Origin: Nocardia brasiliensis
Lineage (GTDB): Bacteria > Actinomycetota > Actinomycetes > Mycobacteriales > Mycobacteriaceae
DNA: 64,000 bases
Assembly: GCF_011801125.1 (NCBI RefSeq)
Contig: NZ_CP046171.1
Coordinates: 3,348,001 to 3,412,000 of the forward strand
Direction: 5' to 3'
The notes under the pieces are model-generated. The model did no database searches. It worked only from the letters and a program-made list of their open reading frames with translations, and was not told where the DNA came from. Positions 8,773 to 18,460 of this stretch are shown in pieces. Position numbers and translations under genes: made by a program. Within the stretch, counting starts at the first letter, position 1. Each line of letters opens with the position of its first letter.

Positions 8773-8792
8773 GTGTCTTGGATATCAGACAC
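8773..8792. promoter_or_regulatory. Candidate IclR operator in the hut divergent promoter
   Basis: GTGTCT (8773-8778) and AGACAC (8787-8792) form a perfect six-base inverted repeat with an eight-base spacer, 15 bp from the IclR start. The roughly 20-bp size and location fit an IclR-dimer site. Sequence seen; function inferred. Confidence 0.5.
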
Positions 8793-8813
8793 TATCGCAC
8801 CGCCGCGCGTTCT

Positions 8814-8835
8814 CCACCGCCCGTCGTGGCGGTGG
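8814..8835 (+). promoter_or_regulatory. Perfect inverted repeat in hutH leader
   Basis: CCACCGCC (8814-8821) and GGCGGTGG (8828-8835) are a perfect eight-base inverted repeat around a six-base loop, ending 10 bp before the hutH ATG. The AGGGG ribosome site follows at once, so a hairpin in RNA could control translation; as DNA it could be a second operator. Confidence 0.5.
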
Positions 8836-8845
8836 AATAGGGGCC

Positions 8846-10393
8846 ATGCCCGACACCGCACAGCTACCCACCGTCGCCCTCGACGCGCCCCTCACCGGGG
8901 AGCAGGTCGTCGCCGTCGCCCGGCACGGTGCCAAGGTCCACCTGAGCCAGGCCACCGAGGCGCGGCTGGCCGCGGCGCGGGCCCATGTCGACGCGTTGGC
9001 CGCGGGCGCGGTGCCGACCTACGGCGTCTCCACCGGGTTCGGCGCGCTGGCGACCCGCCACATCCCGGCCGAGAGCCGGGTCGCGTTGCAGCGCTCGCTG
9101 ATCCGCTCGCATGCCGCGGGCGCCGGGCGCCCGGTGGAGCGTGAGGTGGTCCGCGCGCTGATGGTACTGCGGCTGCGCACCCTGGCCACCGGCCATACCG
9201 GCGTCCGGCCCGAGACGGCGGCGACGCTGGCCGCGCTGATCAACGCCGATATCACCCCCGTCGTGCACGAGTACGGCTCCCTCGGCTGCTCGGGCGACCT
9301 CGCCCCGCTGGCCGCCGTCGCGCTGGCGCTGATGGGCGAGGGTGAGGTCACCGATGCCGCGGGTACCGTGATGGACGCCGGAAAAGCGCTGCGCCTCAAC
9401 GGCATACAGCCCGTGGTGCTGGCCGAGAAGGAAGGCCTCGCGCTGACCAACGGCACCGACGGTATGCTCGGCATGCTGATGCTCGCGCTCGCCGACCTGA
9501 ACATGCTGCTCGACGTCGCCGACATCACCGCGGCGATGAGCGTGGAGGCGTTGCTCGGCACCGATCGGGTTTTCGCCGACGACCTGCAGGCATTGCGCCC
9601 GCATCCGGGCCAGGGCCGCGCGGCCGCCAGGATCGCCGCCGCGCTGGCCGGCTCGGAGATCGTGGCCAGTCACCGTGGGCCGGACTGCAATCGGGTGCAG
9701 GACGCCTACTCGCTGCGCTGCGCGCCGCAGGTGCACGGCGCGGCGCGCGACACCGTGACGCACGCCGAGCTGGTCGCGAGCCGGGAGCTGGCCGCCGCCG
9801 TCGACAATCCGGTGGTGCTGGCCGACGGACGGCTGGAGTCGAACGGCAACTTCCACGGCGCTCCGGTCGCCTACGTGCTCGACTTCCTGGCGATCCCGGT
9901 GGCGGATGTGGCGAGCATGGCCGAGCGTCGCACCGATCGCATGCTGGATGTCGCTCGGTCGCATGGTCTTCCGGCGTTCTTGGCCGCCGATCCCGGCGTC
10001 GACTCCGGCCATATGATCGCCCAGTACACCCAGGCCGCGGTGGTCAGCGAGCTGAAGCGGCTGGCCGTGCCCGCCTCGGTGGACTCGATCCCCAGCAGCG
10101 CGATGCAGGAGGATCACGTCTCCATGGGCTGGTCGGCGGCCCGTAAGCTGCGCACCGCCGTCGACGGCCTTGCCACCGTGCTCGCGGTCGAATACCTCAC
10201 GGCCGCACGGGCACTCGACCTCCGTGCCCCGCTGCGGCCGGGCCCCGCGACCGCCGCCGCGGTGGCGTTGCTGCGGGCCGAGGTCGACGGTCCCGGTCCG
10301 GATCGCCACCTGGCCCCGGAGATCGCCGCCGCCGAGCGGTTGGTGCGCTCGGGCGCGCTGGCCCGCGCGGTCGAGCCGCACCTGGGCGCATGA
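8846..10393 (+). CDS. hutH: Histidine ammonia-lyase
   Basis: Enzyme of 515 aa converting L-histidine to urocanate and ammonia, the first step of histidine degradation. The MIO cofactor-forming triad is Cys148-Ser149-Gly150 inside G-S-L-G-C-S-G-D-L-A-P-L, the Cys variant known in actinobacterial enzymes rather than Ala-Ser-Gly. The catalytic-tyrosine loop Y-G-V-S-T-G-F-G is at residues 59-66. It is the first gene of the operon, divergent from the IclR gene. Confidence 0.97.
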   Translation: MPDTAQLPTVALDAPLTGEQVVAVARHGAKVHLSQATEARLAAARAHVDALAAGAVPTYGVSTGFGALATRHIPAESRVALQRSLIRSHAAGAGRPVEREVVRALMVLRLRTLATGHTGVRPETAATLAALINADITPVVHEYGSLGCSGDLAPLAAVALALMGEGEVTDAAGTVMDAGKALRLNGIQPVVLAEKEGLALTNGTDGMLGMLMLALADLNMLLDVADITAAMSVEALLGTDRVFADDLQALRPHPGQGRAAARIAAALAGSEIVASHRGPDCNRVQDAYSLRCAPQVHGAARDTVTHAELVASRELAAAVDNPVVLADGRLESNGNFHGAPVAYVLDFLAIPVADVASMAERRTDRMLDVARSHGLPAFLAADPGVDSGHMIAQYTQAAVVSELKRLAVPASVDSIPSSAMQEDHVSMGWSAARKLRTAVDGLATVLAVEYLTAARALDLRAPLRPGPATAAAVALLRAEVDGPGPDRHLAPEIAAAERLVRSGALARAVEPHLGA

Positions 10394-10509
10394 GCGCCGA
10401 AACGGCCGCACCGGTCGGCGCCGTCGTCTCGCTGGTCGGTACCGCTTGCGCGAGAGCCGATCTCCTCCTTCTCGATCACCCTCGATAGCCACAGACAGGG
10501 GCCGCATTC

Positions 10510-12162
10510 ATGACTCGGGTAATCACCGCCGCACGCGGAACGCAACTCACCGCCAAGAACTGGCAGGCCGAGGCCGCTATGCGGATGCTGCACAACAACC
10601 TCGATCCGGCGGTGGCCGAGCGCCCGCAGGATCTGGTCGTGTACGGCGGCACCGGTAAGGCCGCGCGCGACTGGGCCAGCTTCGACGCCATCACCCGCTG
10701 CCTGACCACCCTGGAGACCGACGAGACGCTGCTGGTGCAGTCGGGTAAGCCGGTCGGGGTGTTCCGCACCCACGAGTGGGCGCCGCGGGTGCTGATCGCG
10801 AACTCCAATCTGGTCGGCGACTGGGCGAATTGGCCCGAGTTCCGCAGGCTGGAGTCGCTCGGTCTGACCATGTACGGCCAGATGACCGCGGGCTCGTGGA
10901 TCTACATCGGCACGCAGGGCATCCTGCAGGGCACCTACGAGACCTTCGCCGCGGTGGCGGACAAGCGATTCGGCGGCACCCTGGCCGGCACGCTCACGGT
11001 GACCGCGGGTCTCGGCGGCATGGGGGGCGCGCAACCGCTGGCGGTCACCATGAACGGCGGCGTCGCGCTGGTGATCGAATGCGATCCGGCCCGCGCGCAC
11101 CGGCGCGTGCAGGAGCGCTACCTCGACGAGGTGGCCACCGACCTGGACGACGCGGTGGCCCGCGTGCAAGACGCGCGCAAGCAGCGAAAGGCATTGTCGG
11201 TCGGTCTGATCGGGAACGCTGCCGAGGTGCTGCCGCGCCTGCTGGAGCTGGGTCTGGACCCGGAGATCGTCACCGACCAGACCTCCGCGCACGACCCGCT
11301 GGCCTACCTGCCGCGCGGCATCGCCGTCGAGGACTGGGCGGACTACGCGGCCAAGAAGCCGGACGAGTTCACCGAGCGCGCCCGCGAATCGATGGCCGAG
11401 CATGTGGGCGCGATGCTCGGTTTCCTCGACCGCGGCGCCGAGGTGTTCGACTACGGCAACTCGCTGCGCGGTGAGGCCGCGCTCGGCGGCTGTGACCGTG
11501 CCTTCGACTTCCCCGGCTTCGTACCCGCCTACATCAGGCCGCTGTTCTGCGAGGGCAAGGGCCCGTTCCGCTGGGCCGCGCTCTCGGGCGACCCGGCCGA
11601 TATCGCGGCCACCGACCGTGCCATGCTCGAGCTGTTCCCGGCGAACGAGTCGCTGCGCCGCTGGATCACCCTGGCGAGCGATCGCGTTGCCTTCCAAGGA
11701 CTTCCGGCACGCATCTGCTGGCTCGGCTACGGCGAGCGACATCTGGCCGGGCTACGCTTCAACGAGATGGTGGCCAGCGGTGAGTTGCGGGCGCCGGTGG
11801 TGATCGGCCGCGATCACCTCGATTCCGGCAGCGTCGCCTCGCCGTACCGGGAGACCGAGGCGATGGCCGACGGCTCCGACGCGATCGCGGACTGGCCCCT
11901 GCTCAACGCCATGTTGAACACCGCGTCCGGCGCGACCTGGGTGTCGATCCATCACGGTGGCGGCGTCGGCATCGGCCGCTCGATTCATGCCGGGCAGGTG
12001 TGCGTCGCCGACGGGACCGCGCTGGCCGCGCAGAAGATCGAGCGCGTGCTCACCAACGATCCCGGGATGGGCGTGATCCGGCACGTGGACGCGGGCTACG
12101 ACCGGGCGAACAAGATCGCCGCCGAGCGCGGCGTTCGCATCCCCATGCACGAGGCGCCGTGA
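10510..12162 (+). CDS. hutU: Urocanate hydratase
   Basis: Urocanase of 550 aa, full length, converting urocanate to 4-imidazolone-5-propionate with tightly bound NAD. Recognisable blocks are the N-terminal [13 protein letters not shown] V-Y-G-G-T-G-K, the glycine-rich [13 protein letters not shown] loop, and C-E-G-K-G-P-F-R-W near the active site. The ATG follows an ACAGGGG element. It lies 116 bp after hutH. Confidence 0.96.
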   Translation: MTRVITAARGTQLTAKNWQAEAAMRMLHNNLDPAVAERPQDLVVYGGTGKAARDWASFDAITRCLTTLETDETLLVQSGKPVGVFRTHEWAPRVLIANSNLVGDWANWPEFRRLESLGLTMYGQMTAGSWIYIGTQGILQGTYETFAAVADKRFGGTLAGTLTVTAGLGGMGGAQPLAVTMNGGVALVIECDPARAHRRVQERYLDEVATDLDDAVARVQDARKQRKALSVGLIGNAAEVLPRLLELGLDPEIVTDQTSAHDPLAYLPRGIAVEDWADYAAKKPDEFTERARESMAEHVGAMLGFLDRGAEVFDYGNSLRGEAALGGCDRAFDFPGFVPAYIRPLFCEGKGPFRWAALSGDPADIAATDRAMLELFPANESLRRWITLASDRVAFQGLPARICWLGYGERHLAGLRFNEMVASGELRAPVVIGRDHLDSGSVASPYRETEAMADGSDAIADWPLLNAMLNTASGATWVSIHHGGGVGIGRSIHAGQVCVADGTALAAQKIERVLTNDPGMGVIRHVDAGYDRANKIAAERGVRIPMHEAP

Positions 12163-12199
12163 ACCACCGGCCTGGACCGAGCACGACAGGAGCGACGCC

Positions 12200-13399
12200 G
12201 TGGGCGTGAACGAGTTGATGGCCGAGATCGCCGGGGTGGGCAGGGATGCCCGCCGCGGCGGCTATTCGCGCCACGTCTACGACTACGCCGATTTCGAGTT
12301 GCGCGACTGGTACATCGACCAGGCGCTGCACCTCGGGCTGGACGTGAACACCGACCGCAACGGGAACGTCTGGGCGTGGTGGGGACCTCAGGAACCGGGC
12401 GCGGTGGTCACCGGCAGCCACCTCGATTCGGTGCCCGGCGGCGGCGCGTTCGATGGGCCGCTCGGCGTCGCCAGTGCCCTTGCGGCCGTGGAGATCCTGC
12501 AGGACGAGGGCTTCGCGCCGGCCCGCCCGCTTGCGGTGCTGGTCTTCGCGGAGGAGGAGGGCGGCCGCTTCGGGGTGCCCTGCCTCGGCTCCCGGCTGCT
12601 CACCGGCGCCCTCGATCCCGACCGGGCCCGCAATCTGCGTGACGCGGACGGGATCACCCTCGCCGAGGCGGCGATGAAGGCGGGCCACGATCCGAAGCGC
12701 TTCGGCCCCGACCCCGAATTGCTGTCGAAGATCGGCTGTTTCGTGGAGTTGCACGTCGAGCAGGGTCGCGGCCTGATCGAGCTGGACAGCCCGATCGCCA
12801 CCGGCAGCAGCATCATCGCGCACGGCCGGTACCGGTTCTCCTTCTCCGGCCAGGGAAACCACGCGGGCGCGACCCGGCTCGCCGACCGGCACGACCCGAT
12901 GCTGCCCGCCGCCGCGGTGGTGGCGGCCGCCCGCCGGGCCGCCGCCGCGATGACCGACGCACGCGCCACGGTGGGCAGGCTGGTGCCGACACCGGGTGGC
13001 ACCAACGTGATCGCGTCCACGGTCGACCTGTGGCTGGACGCGCGAGCGGCGGGCGAGGGCCGCACCGCCGCGCTGGTCGAGGACATCACCGAGGCGGCGG
13101 CCGCGGCCGCCGCGGCGGAGGGTTGCGAGCTGACCGTCACCCAGGAGTCCTATTCGGACGACGTGGTTTTCGACGAGACCCTGCGCAAGCGGATGGACGA
13201 GGTGCTCGGCGGCGTGCCCGCGCTGCCGACCGGCGCGGGCCACGACGCGGGCATCCTGGCGGCCCACGTGCCCTCGGGCATGCTGTACGTGCGCAACCCC
13301 ACCGGCATCAGCCACGCGCCGGAGGAGCACGCCGAGGCGGCCGATGTGGCCAGTGGCGCGGCGGGTCTGGCGCGCGTACTGGCGGAGCTCGCGGGATGA
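12200..13399 (+). CDS. M20-family amidohydrolase (allantoate/N-carbamoyl amino acid hydrolase type) in hut operon
   Basis: Protein of 399 aa from a GTG with CAGGAG seven bases upstream. It carries binuclear-metal ligands in the M20 order: G-S-H-L-D-S-V-P-G-G-G-A-F-D-G, then A-E-E-E-G-G-R-F, V-E-L-H-V-E-Q-G, and a C-terminal S-H-A-P-E-E-H. The family hydrolyses C-N bonds of N-carbamoyl or ureido acids. It sits between hutU and hutF, where no hutG is present. I infer it deformylates N-formyl-L-glutamate produced by HutF; the usual annotation as allantoate amidohydrolase is probably only a family name here. Confidence 0.88.
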   Translation: MGVNELMAEIAGVGRDARRGGYSRHVYDYADFELRDWYIDQALHLGLDVNTDRNGNVWAWWGPQEPGAVVTGSHLDSVPGGGAFDGPLGVASALAAVEILQDEGFAPARPLAVLVFAEEEGGRFGVPCLGSRLLTGALDPDRARNLRDADGITLAEAAMKAGHDPKRFGPDPELLSKIGCFVELHVEQGRGLIELDSPIATGSSIIAHGRYRFSFSGQGNHAGATRLADRHDPMLPAAAVVAAARRAAAAMTDARATVGRLVPTPGGTNVIASTVDLWLDARAAGEGRTAALVEDITEAAAAAAAAEGCELTVTQESYSDDVVFDETLRKRMDEVLGGVPALPTGAGHDAGILAAHVPSGMLYVRNPTGISHAPEEHAEAADVASGAAGLARVLAELAG

Positions 13400-13451
13400 A
13401 CCGCGACCGCACCGGCGGCACACCCGCCGCCACCGCGCCAGGGAGCCTGCC

Positions 13452-14756
13452 GTGACCGTGTACTGGGCCGAATATGCCTGGCTGCCCGACGGTTTGGCGG
13501 CCGGGGTGCGCATCGATGTACGCGGCACGGCGATCCATGCGGTGGCGGCCGACACGGCGCCCACCGGTACGCGGCTGCGCGGGTTGACCGTGCCCGGTTT
13601 CGCCAATGCGCACTCCCACGCCTTCCATCGCGCGCTGCGCGGGCGCACCCAGCATGATCAGGGCACCTTCTGGACCTGGCGGGAACGCATGTATGCCGTT
13701 GCCGCGCGGCTGGATCCGGACTCGTACTACCGGTTGGCGCGCGCCGTCTACGCCGAGATGGTGCTGGCCGGTTACACCAGCGTCGGCGAGTTCCACTACC
13801 TGCACCACGGGCCGGGCGGGGTGCCCTACGCCGATCCCACGGCCATGAGCGGGGCGCTCGCGGCCGCGGCGGCCGATGCCGGCATCCGGTTGACTCTGCT
13901 CGACACCTGTTATCTCGCAGGCGGTTTCGGTGTCGACCTGGGTGCGCATCAGCTGCGCTTCAGCGACGGCACGGTGGACGCGTGGGCGACTCGCGCCGCG
14001 GCGTTCACCCCGGAACCGGAGCTGGTGCGCACCGGTGTCGCCGCGCATTCGGTGCGTGCCGTGCCCGCGGACGCGCTGTCGGTCGTCGCGGCGGCGGCCG
14101 CTGGACGGCCGCTGCACGTGCACCTGTCCGAGCAGCCCGCCGAGAACAGCGATTGCCTTGCCGCACACGGCCTCACCCCGACCGCGCTGCTGGCGAAGAC
14201 CGGTGTGCTCGGCCCGCGGACGGTCGCGGTGCACGCCACCCACCTCACCGGCGTCGACATCGGTCAGCTCGCCGACTCGGGCACCAGGGCGTGTTTCTGC
14301 CCCACCACCGAACGCGACCTCGGTGACGGCATCGGCCCGGCCCGCGCGCTCGCCGACGCCGGTGTCGGGCTCTGCCTCGGCACCGACAGCCACGCCGTCA
14401 TCGACGCGTTCGAAGAGTGGCGCGCGCTCGAGCTCGACGAGCGGCTGGCCAGTCGCGCCCGCGGCCGGTTCACCCCGGCCGAGTTGTACCGTGCCGCTAC
14501 CGATCACGCGTCGATCGGCTGGCCGGAAGCCGGCCGGATCGCCCCCGGCGCGGCCGCCGATCTGGTCACCGTCGACCTGTCGTCGATCCGGACCGCGGGG
14601 ACCGCGCCCGCCGCCGCGCTGTTCGCCGCCGCCGCGAGCGACGTCCACTCGGTGCTGATCGCGGGCCGTCCGGTCGTGTCCGAGCACCGTCACCTGCACG
14701 TGGACCAACCAGCAACCGTGTTGCGAGAGGAGATCGAGGCACTGTGTCGACCCTGA
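13452..14756 (+). CDS. hutF: Formimidoylglutamate deiminase
   Basis: Amidohydrolase-superfamily protein of 434 aa that removes ammonia from N-formimino-L-glutamate to give N-formyl-glutamate. Zinc ligands are visible in [11 protein letters not shown], in V-H-A-T-H-L and in the late L-G-T-D-S-H. The GTG at 13452 has GGGAG seven bases upstream and starts at the first conserved residues (Y-W-A-E); an upstream frame to 13344 overlaps the previous gene and is not family-like. Its stop overlaps hutI by 13 bp, showing translational coupling. Confidence 0.93.
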   Translation: MTVYWAEYAWLPDGLAAGVRIDVRGTAIHAVAADTAPTGTRLRGLTVPGFANAHSHAFHRALRGRTQHDQGTFWTWRERMYAVAARLDPDSYYRLARAVYAEMVLAGYTSVGEFHYLHHGPGGVPYADPTAMSGALAAAAADAGIRLTLLDTCYLAGGFGVDLGAHQLRFSDGTVDAWATRAAAFTPEPELVRTGVAAHSVRAVPADALSVVAAAAAGRPLHVHLSEQPAENSDCLAAHGLTPTALLAKTGVLGPRTVAVHATHLTGVDIGQLADSGTRACFCPTTERDLGDGIGPARALADAGVGLCLGTDSHAVIDAFEEWRALELDERLASRARGRFTPAELYRAATDHASIGWPEAGRIAPGAAADLVTVDLSSIRTAGTAPAAALFAAAASDVHSVLIAGRPVVSEHRHLHVDQPATVLREEIEALCRP

Positions 14757-15901
14757 TCACCGGTATCGGTGAACTCACCACCAATACCGAGGAAGGCCCG
14801 CTGCGCGACGCCGCCGTGCTGTTCGACGGCCAGCGCATCGCCTGGGTCGGCCAGGCCGCCGCGGCGCCCGCGGCCGACGACCGGGTCGACGTGGGCGGGC
14901 GGGCCGCGCTGCCCGGCTGGGTCGACAGCCACACCCATCTCGTCTTCGCCGGTGATCGCACCGCCGAGTTCGAGGCCAGGATGGCGGGCAGGCCCTATCG
15001 CGCGGGCGGCATCGCGACCACCGTCGCCGCCACGAGAGCCGCGTCGGACGAACAACTCTCGGCCAATCTGGCCCGCCATCTCGCCGAGGCCCGGCGCCAG
15101 GGCACCACCTGCCTCGAGACCAAGACGGGCTACGGGCTCAGCGTCGCGGACGAACTGCGCTCTGCCCGGCTCGCCGCCGCGGCCGCCGACGAGGTGACCT
15201 TCCTCGGCGCGCACCTGGTGCCCTCGGGAATGACCCCCGACCACTACCTGGATCTGGTGTGCGGTCCGATGCTCGACGCGGTCGCACCCTACGTCCGGTG
15301 GGCTGACGTGTTCTGCGAGACCGGAGCGTTCGACGAGGCGCAGACCAGCCGGGTGCTCGAGGCCGCCGGTGCGCGGGGGCTCGGGTTGCGCGTGCACGGC
15401 AACCAACTCGGCCCCGGTCCCGGCGTGCGGCTGGCGGTGAAACACGGTGCGGCGAGCGTGGATCACTGCACCTACCTGACCGACGCGGACATCGAGGCGC
15501 TCGCCGCGTCCGACACCGTCGCCACCGTGCTACCCGCCTGTGATCTGTCCACGAGACAGCGGCTCGCGCCCGCGCGCGCCCTGCTGGACGCGGGCGCGAC
15601 CGTCGCACTGGCCACCAACGCCAACCCCGGCAGCTCGTACACCACCTCGATGGCGTTCTGCGTGGCGACCGCGGTGCTCCAGATGGGACTGTCGGTGGCC
15701 GAAGCGGTGTACGCCGCGACCGCGGGCGGCGCGCGTGCGCTGCGCCGCGACGACGTCGGCGTGGTGCGCGTCGGTGCGCGCGCGGATCTGCAGGTGCTCG
15801 ACGCGCCGTCGATGACCCACCTGGCCTATCGCCCCGGCGTCCCGCTGACCTACGCGGTGTGGCGGCTCGGCAGGGCCGTCGTGGCGCCTGCGCGCGACTG
15901 A
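14744..15901 (+). CDS. hutI: Imidazolonepropionase
   Basis: Enzyme of 385 aa opening the imidazolone ring to N-formimino-glutamate. Metal ligands are visible as H63 and H65 in [10 protein letters not shown], followed by E-T-K-T-G-Y-G (125-131), H218 and H241. The late strand that normally reads T-D-x-N-P-G is T-N-A-N-P-G here (residues 291-296), so a usual Asp metal ligand appears as Asn292. Start GTG 14744 follows GAGGAG and overlaps the hutF end. The stop is 12 bp from the convergent next gene. Confidence 0.93.
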   Translation: MSTLITGIGELTTNTEEGPLRDAAVLFDGQRIAWVGQAAAAPAADDRVDVGGRAALPGWVDSHTHLVFAGDRTAEFEARMAGRPYRAGGIATTVAATRAASDEQLSANLARHLAEARRQGTTCLETKTGYGLSVADELRSARLAAAAADEVTFLGAHLVPSGMTPDHYLDLVCGPMLDAVAPYVRWADVFCETGAFDEAQTSRVLEAAGARGLGLRVHGNQLGPGPGVRLAVKHGAASVDHCTYLTDADIEALAASDTVATVLPACDLSTRQRLAPARALLDAGATVALATNANPGSSYTTSMAFCVATAVLQMGLSVAEAVYAATAGGARALRRDDVGVVRVGARADLQVLDAPSMTHLAYRPGVPLTYAVWRLGRAVVAPARD

Positions 15902-15912
15902 GGCGAGCAGGC

Positions 15913-17055
15913 TCAGCGCGCCGGGAACCGCACCACGCGATCATCATTCGGCCGCGGGTCACCGCGCCCATCGGTGTTCGAGGTGGTGATCCACAGCGCG
16001 CCGTCCAGTGCCGCCACGACGGTGCGCAGCCGCCCGTATGCGTCGCGCAGTAGCGCGCGCGGCTCGCCGGGCACCCCGTCGCGCAACGGCACCGCCCACA
16101 GTCGCGCGCCGCGCAGCGCGGCGACATAGAGGGTGTCGCCGCCGATCGCGATCCCCGACGGCGACGCCTCGGCGGTCGGCCAGGTGAGCAGCGGATCGGT
16201 GAACCCGCGATCGGTCCCGCCCTTGCCTTCGACGGTGGGCCAGCCGTAGTTGTGCCCCGGTTCGATCAGGTTGACCTCGTCGAACCTGTTCTGCCCGAAC
16301 TCCGCCGCGAACAAGCGCCCGGAACCATCCCAGGCCAGCCCTTGCACGTTGCGATGGCCCAGGCTGTACACCGGCGATCCCGGAATCGGATTGCCCTGCG
16401 CGGGTTGGCCTTCCGGGGTCAGCCGGAGGATCTTGCCGTTCGGACTAGCCGGGTCCTGGGCCAGGGTGCGCTGCCCGGCGTCGCCGGTGCCCACGTACAG
16501 CATGCCGTCCGGCCCGAAGGCGATCCGACCGCCATTGTGGTTGCCCGCCTTGGCGATTCCGGTGAAGATCGGCTCCGGCGGCCCGTCCGGGCGGAGCCGC
16601 ACGATGCGATTGTCGTGCTCGGCGGTGAAATAGGCGTACACGTAACGGTTTTCGAGGTACTGCGGCGAGAGTGCCAGGCCGAGCAGGCCACCCTCGCCGC
16701 CGGCGACGACGCCGGGCACCTGATGGATCTGTTCGGGCTCGTGTTCGGGCATGATTCGCAGAATCCGGCCGCTGTCGCGTTCGGCGACCAGTGCGCCGCC
16801 GCCCGGAATGAGCGCCAGCCCCCAAGGCACAGCGATCCCCTGGGCGATCTCCTCGGCCGCGTCGAGGTCGGGCGTGCCCGCCGGATTGCTCGCCGCGGTG
16901 AGCGGGGCCGTGGTGACCGGCGCGCTGCTCGCCGTGCCGGGGCGACCAGGTTCGCCGGAGTTTCCGCAGGCCGACAGCGCGCCGACGAGCAGCGTCACCG
17001 CCGCCGCGGCGCGCCACCGCGCAGCGGTTGTCGACCGGATCGCCGTCTCGCGCAA
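15913..17055 (-). CDS. PQQ-dependent sugar dehydrogenase, lipoprotein
   Basis: Six-bladed beta-propeller of the glucose/sorbosone dehydrogenase family (PF07995), 380 aa from TTG 17055, which has GGAGG seven bases upstream and leaves a compact lipoprotein signal ending L-S-A-C. ATGs at 17088 and 17100 are alternatives without a ribosome site. Family features include W-G-L-A-L-I-P early, L-G-L-A-L-S-P-Q-Y, G-H-R-N-V-Q-G-L-A-W and E-F-G-Q-N-R-F-D-E-V-N. Enzymes of this group oxidise aldoses outside the membrane using PQQ. No PQQ synthesis genes are in the window. A gluconokinase lies 3 kb away. Confidence 0.82.
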   Translation of the reverse strand: MRETAIRSTTAARWRAAAAVTLLVGALSACGNSGEPGRPGTASSAPVTTAPLTAASNPAGTPDLDAAEEIAQGIAVPWGLALIPGGGALVAERDSGRILRIMPEHEPEQIHQVPGVVAGGEGGLLGLALSPQYLENRYVYAYFTAEHDNRIVRLRPDGPPEPIFTGIAKAGNHNGGRIAFGPDGMLYVGTGDAGQRTLAQDPASPNGKILRLTPEGQPAQGNPIPGSPVYSLGHRNVQGLAWDGSGRLFAAEFGQNRFDEVNLIEPGHNYGWPTVEGKGGTDRGFTDPLLTWPTAEASPSGIAIGGDTLYVAALRGARLWAVPLRDGVPGEPRALLRDAYGRLRTVVAALDGALWITTSNTDGRGDPRPNDDRVVRFPAR

Positions 17056-17208
17056 GAGTGCACCTCCGCCGTCTTCGCGTCTGGACATCGAGCCATCCAT
17101 TGTCGTCCAGCGCGGCGCACGGCGCGCTGGAACAAGGCGCATCGGTGACCCGCGCGGCGCGGGCGGTAGCCTGACCCAAGTCTTGTCCCCGAACCCCGCA
17201 GAGGTCAT

Positions 17209-18144
17209 GTGGAACTTCGTCAACTGAGATACTTCGTCGCGGTGGCCGAAGAACTACATTTCGGCAGAGCGGCCGAGCGACTGATGATCGTGCAGTCGTC
17301 GGTCAGTCAGCAGCTGAGCAGACTCGAGCGCGAGCTCGGCGTGGTCCTGCTCGAACGTTCACCCCGCAGCGTCCAGCTCACCGAGGCAGGGACGGCGTTC
17401 CTGCCTGCCGCCCGGCGGGTGCTCGCGGCGGAGCGGCGCGCGCGCTCCAGCGTCGCCGATTTCCTCACCCCGCCTTCGGTATTGCGGATCGGGACCAGTC
17501 GCGGCATGGGTGAGCGACTGGAGCGATTGCTCGTCGCGCTCAAGCAGCGAGCCCCGGGCGTGAAGGTGGAACTGACCTCGGCCGCCCTGGGACAGCGGTT
17601 GCGCAAGGTCTCCGAATACGAGTGGGACGCGGCGTTTCTCCGCGGTGAGGTGGCCGCGCCGGAGGGCGTGCGCCAGATCCCGGTCTGGCACGACGAACTG
17701 GTGGTCGCGCTGCCCGCCGACCATCCATCGGCCATCGACCGCTGCGTCGATCTGGCCGAACTGGCCGAGCTGCCGCTGTATCTGACCAATCGGCTCAACA
17801 ACGCTTTACTCGACGATCTGGTGCTCACCGCTTGCCACAACGCGGGTTTCGAGCCGGTGCTCGGCCCGGAGCAGGTCTCCATCCAGGACACCCTGGCCGT
17901 GCTCGGTGCGGGCGAACCAGGGTGGACGGTGCTCTACGCGCCGCACGCCAGGCTGCTCCGCAGCAGCAGAGTGGCGTTCCTGCCGCTGTGCACGCCGGGG
18001 GTGCTCGCGTTACCCACGGTGCTCGCGGTCCGCAGCAGCGCGATGGACCGATTGCGGCCGTTACTACAGGCGTGCGAGGACGTCGCGCTGGGCGATGCCA
18101 CGCTGGGGGAGGACGATCTGGGCGACCAAGACCGGGCGTCCTGA
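17209..18144 (+). CDS. LysR family transcriptional regulator
   Basis: Protein of 311 aa with the classical N-terminal LysR helix-turn-helix (residues 1-60: [13 protein letters not shown] start and S-S-V-S-Q-Q-L-S recognition helix) and a periplasmic-binding-like effector domain. The start is the GTG at 17209; ATG 17207 is out of frame. It is divergent from the sugar dehydrogenase gene, with about 150 bp between them, so that gene is the most likely target. The 3' end overlaps a convergent gene remnant by about 80 bp. Confidence 0.9.
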   Translation: MELRQLRYFVAVAEELHFGRAAERLMIVQSSVSQQLSRLERELGVVLLERSPRSVQLTEAGTAFLPAARRVLAAERRARSSVADFLTPPSVLRIGTSRGMGERLERLLVALKQRAPGVKVELTSAALGQRLRKVSEYEWDAAFLRGEVAAPEGVRQIPVWHDELVVALPADHPSAIDRCVDLAELAELPLYLTNRLNNALLDDLVLTACHNAGFEPVLGPEQVSIQDTLAVLGAGEPGWTVLYAPHARLLRSSRVAFLPLCTPGVLALPTVLAVRSSAMDRLRPLLQACEDVALGDATLGEDDLGDQDRAS

Positions 18145-18324
18145 TCGAGCGGCGGGGCGCGGACCCGGCCGCCGGGCGCGCCAACCGAGATATGTGCCGT
18201 ACCAATCCAATACACGTCGCCAGGCCTGCGCCGCCGCGTCGGGTGCGTACCGCGGCCCGGTGTCGTTGAAGAACGCGTGATCGGCCGCGATCTCCTCCGC
18301 TATGTAGCGTTGCAGCGGCGTCAT
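18064..18324 (-). pseudogene. Internally deleted dienelactone hydrolase remnant
   Basis: The reading frame from ATG 18324 begins [11 protein letters not shown], the typical first residues of actinobacterial dienelactone hydrolase family proteins. It then jumps at once to [12 protein letters not shown] and A-W-R-R-V-L-D-W-Y, the typical last 35 residues of the same family. The catalytic centre between them (usually some 200 residues) is absent, as if lost by one in-frame deletion. The remaining frame runs on into the 3' end of the LysR gene as non-homologous sequence. Function is presumably lost. Assignment is from memory of the family ends. Confidence 0.6.
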
Positions 18325-18460
18325 GCCCACCAAAGTAGGCCGCCGCGCGGTCCGCCGCGCCGGTTTCGGTCTCGGTAGGGGTGGGCGCGCGGACGAACCG
18401 GCCGAGCCGAGCATCGGCGACCTGCCGACCGCGCGCGGCAGCGGCCCGGCCGGTGTCCGA

